DNA from: Microbacterium sp. AZCO
GTDB taxonomy: Bacteria > Actinomycetota > Actinomycetes > Actinomycetales > Microbacteriaceae
Assembly: GCF_039614715.1 (NCBI RefSeq)
Contig: NZ_CP154857.1
Coordinates: 620,001 to 684,000, forward strand
DNA length: 64,000 nt
Reading direction: 5' to 3'
Below, in pieces: positions 61,168-64,000 of this stretch. Positions within the stretch are counted from its first letter, which is position 1. The number at the start of each line of letters is the position of its first letter. A program made the translations under genes and the position numbers. Under the pieces are notes generated by a model. The model was given only the letters and a program-made list of their open reading frames with translations, was not told where the DNA came from and did no database searches.

Positions 61168-62748
61168 CTACTCGACCTCGCGCCCCGTGAGGCGCAGCTC
61201 CTCCAGGTCGAGCTGCGATCCGAGTTCGCGGACCACCGTGTCGTCGATGCGACGCTCGTCTCGCAGGCGCAGCACCGTCTCGCGCTTGACGTGCATGCAC
61301 GCCAGCCGGAGGCGGGTGTACTGCTCCTTCGCGCGAGCCGTCTCGACGCCGTCCTCGCTCTCGCCGTCGACCTCGAGCGACGCCAGGCGTCGCTCGGTCT
61401 CGCGGATGATCTTGTCCCGCACGTCATCGTCGATGCCGAGCGACGCCGCGAGAGAGGGCAGGGCCTCCAGCGCCGCGCGGGACGACTCGATGAGCGCGAG
61501 GCGCCGTTCCTCCTCGCCCGTGGTGTCGTCCGGGAGATGCGCCCACCGCACGATCACGGGGAACAGCGGTCCCTGCACGGCGAGGGTCAGGACGATCACG
61601 ACCGCCGTGACGAACACGATGAGGTTGCGCATGGGGAACGCCGCCCCGTCCTCGACCGTCAGCGGAATGGCGAGGGCCGCGGCGAGCGAGACGGCGCCGC
61701 GGTAGCCGGTGAAGGCGTTCATGACGAGAGCGCGCGTCGGCGCGCGCAGCGTCCGCTGGTACGGCCGCCGGTCCACCGTGCGGATGATGAACGTCGCGGT
61801 GAAGGTGAACGCCAGGCGCACGGCGATGAGCGCGATCCAGACCATGACCCCGAGCAGGATGCCGAAGCCGAGGTCGCTGGACGGCAGGGCGCGCACGACG
61901 ACCTGGAGCTCGAGCCCGATGAGGACGAAGAGCGCGCCGTTGAGGATGTAGGTCGTGAGAGTCCAGAACGAGCGCGCCTGGTCGCGCGCGTCGGGCCGGG
62001 CGATCCGGGCTCCACGCTGTGCGATGACGAGGCCGCAGACCACCACCGCGAGCACCCCCGACGCGTGGATGAGCTCCGCCGCCAGGAACGCGAGGAACGG
62101 CGTCGTGACCATCGCGACGTTGCTCGCGGTCGTCTGCGGAAGACGCCGCAGATACGACCCCAGCATCCCCACGGCGAATCCGATCGCGATGCCTCCGATG
62201 TAGGAGACGGCGAGGGCCCACGTCACCGTCCAGGGCGTGAACTGGGCCTCGCCCGCCGCGACGCTCACCGCCAGGCCGAAGATGACGAGCGCCGTCCCGT
62301 CGTTGATGAGACTCTCGGCGCGGAGGATCGTGCGGTTCCGCAGCGGCAGGCCGGCGGCGAGGCTCCCGACGGCGGTTGCGTCGGTCGGGGCGAGGGCCGC
62401 TCCCATGACGAGCGCCACGACCCACGGCATCCCGAACCACACGCCGACGCCCGCGACGGCGAACGCCGTCACGACGACCAGGACCGTGCCGTTCAGGACG
62501 ATCACCCGGATGTAGCGGCGCGTCTCGCGCAGCGACGTCGTGATGCTCTCCCAGAACAGGATCGCCGGCAGGAACAGCAGCAGAACCGCCTCGGACGGCA
62601 GCTCGACGTGACGGAGTGCGGGGATGAAGCCGAGCAGCACTCCGATGACGACCTGGACCAGCGCGAGCGGGATGCGCAGTCGCGGCGCGAGCACGGCGGC
62701 GACGACGAGCGCTGCGCCGATCGCAACGATGGCTTCCAGTGCGAGCAC
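61168..62748 (-). CDS. Na+/H+ antiporter, CPA1 family
   Basis: A 526-residue antiporter with about twelve transmembrane helices and a 130-residue cytoplasmic C-terminus. The CPA1 motifs are ALAPTDATAVGSL and RAESLINDGTALVIF. It exchanges sodium or potassium for protons. The GTG at 62748 lies behind GGAGGAGG. Confidence 0.92.
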   Translation of the reverse strand: MLALEAIVAIGAALVVAAVLAPRLRIPLALVQVVIGVLLGFIPALRHVELPSEAVLLLFLPAILFWESITTSLRETRRYIRVIVLNGTVLVVVTAFAVAGVGVWFGMPWVVALVMGAALAPTDATAVGSLAAGLPLRNRTILRAESLINDGTALVIFGLAVSVAAGEAQFTPWTVTWALAVSYIGGIAIGFAVGMLGSYLRRLPQTTASNVAMVTTPFLAFLAAELIHASGVLAVVVCGLVIAQRGARIARPDARDQARSFWTLTTYILNGALFVLIGLELQVVVRALPSSDLGFGILLGVMVWIALIAVRLAFTFTATFIIRTVDRRPYQRTLRAPTRALVMNAFTGYRGAVSLAAALAIPLTVEDGAAFPMRNLIVFVTAVVIVLTLAVQGPLFPVIVRWAHLPDDTTGEEERRLALIESSRAALEALPSLAASLGIDDDVRDKIIRETERRLASLEVDGESEDGVETARAKEQYTRLRLACMHVKRETVLRLRDERRIDDTVVRELGSQLDLEELRLTGREVE

Positions 62749-62821
62749 GCTCGACCTCCTCCGGGCAGGGGGTGTGTCGTCAGCGTAGCGACACGGGGAG
62801 GAGCGGGGGCCGCCCGACCGA

Positions 62822-62833
62822 TAGCCTGAGAGC
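62822..62833 (+). promoter_or_regulatory. Leaderless promoter of dapA
   Basis: TAGCCT (62822-62827), 6 bases, then ATG at 62834. Confidence 0.6.
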
Positions 62834-63811
62834 ATGACGCACACGGGCAACCCCTTCGGACAGGTGCTCGTCGCGCTCGTCACCCCGATGACGGCCGACG
62901 GCGAGGTCGACTGGCCCGCCGTGGAGAAGCACATCGACGACGTCATCACGGCGGGCGCCGACGGCATCGTCGTGACCGGCACCACCGGCGAGACCTCGAC
63001 GCTCACCGACGCCGAGAAGATCCGGCTCGTCGAGGTCGGCAAGGACGTCGCCGCGGGCCGTGCCGCCATCATCACGGGCGGCGGCTCGAACGAGACCGCC
63101 CACGCGATCGAGCTCTACAAGGCCAGCGAGAAGGTCGGCGCCGACGGCATCATGATCGTCACGCCGTACTACAACAAGCCCACCCAGGCGGGCATCCTGA
63201 CCCACTTCCGGCTCGTCGCGGATGCGACGGATCTGCCGGTCATCCTCTACGACATCCCCGGCCGCACCGGCGTGCCGATCCGCTACGAGACGATCCTCCG
63301 CCTCGCGAAGCACCCCAACATCCTCGCCATCAAGGACGCCAAGGGCGACTTCAGCGAGGTCAGCCGCGTGCTCAACCAGACCGACCTGATGTACTTCTCG
63401 GGCGACGACGCCAACGTGCTGCCGCACCTCGCGATCGGCGCGACCGGGCTCATCGGCGTGACGGCCAACATCGCCGCGCAGCCCTACCGGCAGATCGTGG
63501 ATGCGGTCAACGCCGGCGACCTCAGGACCGCGACGGCCGCCCACCAGCAGCTCGAGCCGCTCGTCCGCGCCGTCATGACCCACGTGCCCGGCACGGTGTC
63601 GGCGAAGTACATCCTCCACGGCCTCGGCCGCATCGGCAGCCCGCGTGTGCGGCTGCCGCTCGTCGGCCCGGAGGAGTGGGAGGCCGCGAAGATCGAGGAC
63701 GAGCTCGCGCTCGTGAAGGACGTCCCGGGGGCGGACTTCTCCAACTTCCGCCCCGACCGCAACGCCGCCGCCGGCGGCGCGCTGCCCAAGGTCTCGGGAA
63801 CCACGAGATGA
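62834..63811 (+). CDS. dapA: 4-hydroxy-tetrahydrodipicolinate synthase
   Basis: A 325-residue lyase that condenses pyruvate with aspartate semialdehyde in lysine/DAP synthesis. Motifs are GTTGETSTLTDAEK, the Tyr in VTPYYNKPTQAG and the Schiff-base Lys in ILAIKDAKGD. It is the enzyme preceding DapB in the pathway. Ribonuclease J follows, a common actinobacterial order. Confidence 0.96.
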   Translation: MTHTGNPFGQVLVALVTPMTADGEVDWPAVEKHIDDVITAGADGIVVTGTTGETSTLTDAEKIRLVEVGKDVAAGRAAIITGGGSNETAHAIELYKASEKVGADGIMIVTPYYNKPTQAGILTHFRLVADATDLPVILYDIPGRTGVPIRYETILRLAKHPNILAIKDAKGDFSEVSRVLNQTDLMYFSGDDANVLPHLAIGATGLIGVTANIAAQPYRQIVDAVNAGDLRTATAAHQQLEPLVRAVMTHVPGTVSAKYILHGLGRIGSPRVRLPLVGPEEWEAAKIEDELALVKDVPGADFSNFRPDRNAAAGGALPKVSGTTR

Positions 63812-63886
63812 GGCGCGCCGCGGCCGGGTAGCGCCGCGGCGAGCACGACCGCTGCGCGCGTGCGCGGCATCCGGAGGATGGCAGAC

Positions 63887-64000
63887 ATGCCCAGCACCCC
63901 CTACGACCCGCCCGCCCTCGAGCCCGGCACGCTGCGCGTGACCCCCCTCGGCGGCCTCGGCGAGGTCGGCCGAAACATGACGGTCTTCGAGTACGAGGGC
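63887..64000 (+). CDS. rnj: Ribonuclease J, N-terminal part
   Basis: The first 38 codons of a beta-lactamase-fold ribonuclease (RNase J), cut by the window end. LRVTPLGGLGEVGRNMTVFE is the conserved start of the family; the catalytic HxHxDH lies beyond the window. The ATG at 63887 is behind GGAGGA; an ATG at 63878 is in frame but too close to that site. Confidence 0.9.
   Translation, partial: MPSTPYDPPALEPGTLRVTPLGGLGEVGRNMTVFEYEG

Overview
The window comes from a high-GC actinobacterium, most likely the family Microbacteriaceae and probably Microbacterium or a close relative. The reasons are the strong G/C bias at third codon positions, many GTG starts and one TTG start (pnp), flavin-dependent ThyX, a DUF5302 small protein, a CE1758/CE1759-type luciferase-like oxidoreductase pair, actinobacterial -10 boxes of the form TAGGCT, and the short dispersed repeat CTGAGC-N-TGTCGAAGG that I know from Microbacteriaceae genomes. 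No database search was run; family assignments are from recognised motifs.

Layout. 1-11.6 kb is core metabolism and translation: the end of infB, rbfA, mutY (minus), a lipoprotein, a P-loop kinase, truB, two small membrane proteins, a secreted M23 peptidase set on the minus strand between truB and ribF, ribF, then deoC with a tandem aldehyde dehydrogenase pair whose second member lacks the catalytic half. 11.7-24.8 kb holds a membrane-anchored GlpQ-like phosphodiesterase, a lipoprotein, a stand-alone SNF2 ATPase, 6-phosphofructokinase, an atypical DUF559-type endonuclease gene flanked by hairpin repeats, protease II, a PiT phosphate transporter and its small partner, a cyclic-nucleotide-phosphodiesterase-like protein, and a MerR regulator with its aldo-keto reductase. 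24.9-36.7 kb holds aspartase, membrane proteins including PrsW, a FAH-family hydrolase, an FKBP isomerase, a DNA glycosylase, YceI, two exporters, rpsO, a 2-oxoglutarate dioxygenase and an acyltransferase. 36.7-49.5 kb holds two esterases, the flavin oxidoreductase/FMN reductase pair, a DRGH-type nuclease, a fructosamine kinase, DedA, a glycosyltransferase-SGNH hydrolase fusion, and a C4-dicarboxylate unit: a DcuS-like kinase and a frameshifted response regulator, divergent from dctA. 49.6-64 kb returns to core functions: pnp with a long structured leader, an aldo-keto-reductase-like protein that has lost all four catalytic residues, a phosphatase, a quinone reductase, dapB, a small redox cluster (thioredoxin-like, DUF4395, OsmC), thyX, an SDR, a Na+/H+ antiporter, dapA and the start of ribonuclease J.

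How it works together. dapB and dapA are successive lysine/peptidoglycan precursor enzymes. deoC with its aldehyde dehydrogenases would route deoxyribose-5-phosphate to acetaldehyde and acetate. dctA with its two-component pair handles C4-dicarboxylates, which aspartase also makes. pitA and the GlpQ-like enzyme both concern phosphate, and the pitA upstream region carries 11-bp-spaced repeats resembling PHO boxes.

The most distinctive non-genic signals are (i) a repeated promoter layout in which a TAGGCT-like -10 box sits 6 or 7 bases before the start codon at 15 genes, implying leaderless mRNAs; (ii) a very frequent heptamer GGATGCC/GGCATCC that overrides normal codon preference and also builds several terminator stems; and (iii) inverted GCATGTCCC repeats on both sides of the DUF559 nuclease. 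I saw no rRNA, tRNA, CRISPR array, prophage or insertion sequence. Only two stretches exceed 300 bases without a gene, 17119-17442 and 49541-49857, and both are described below.
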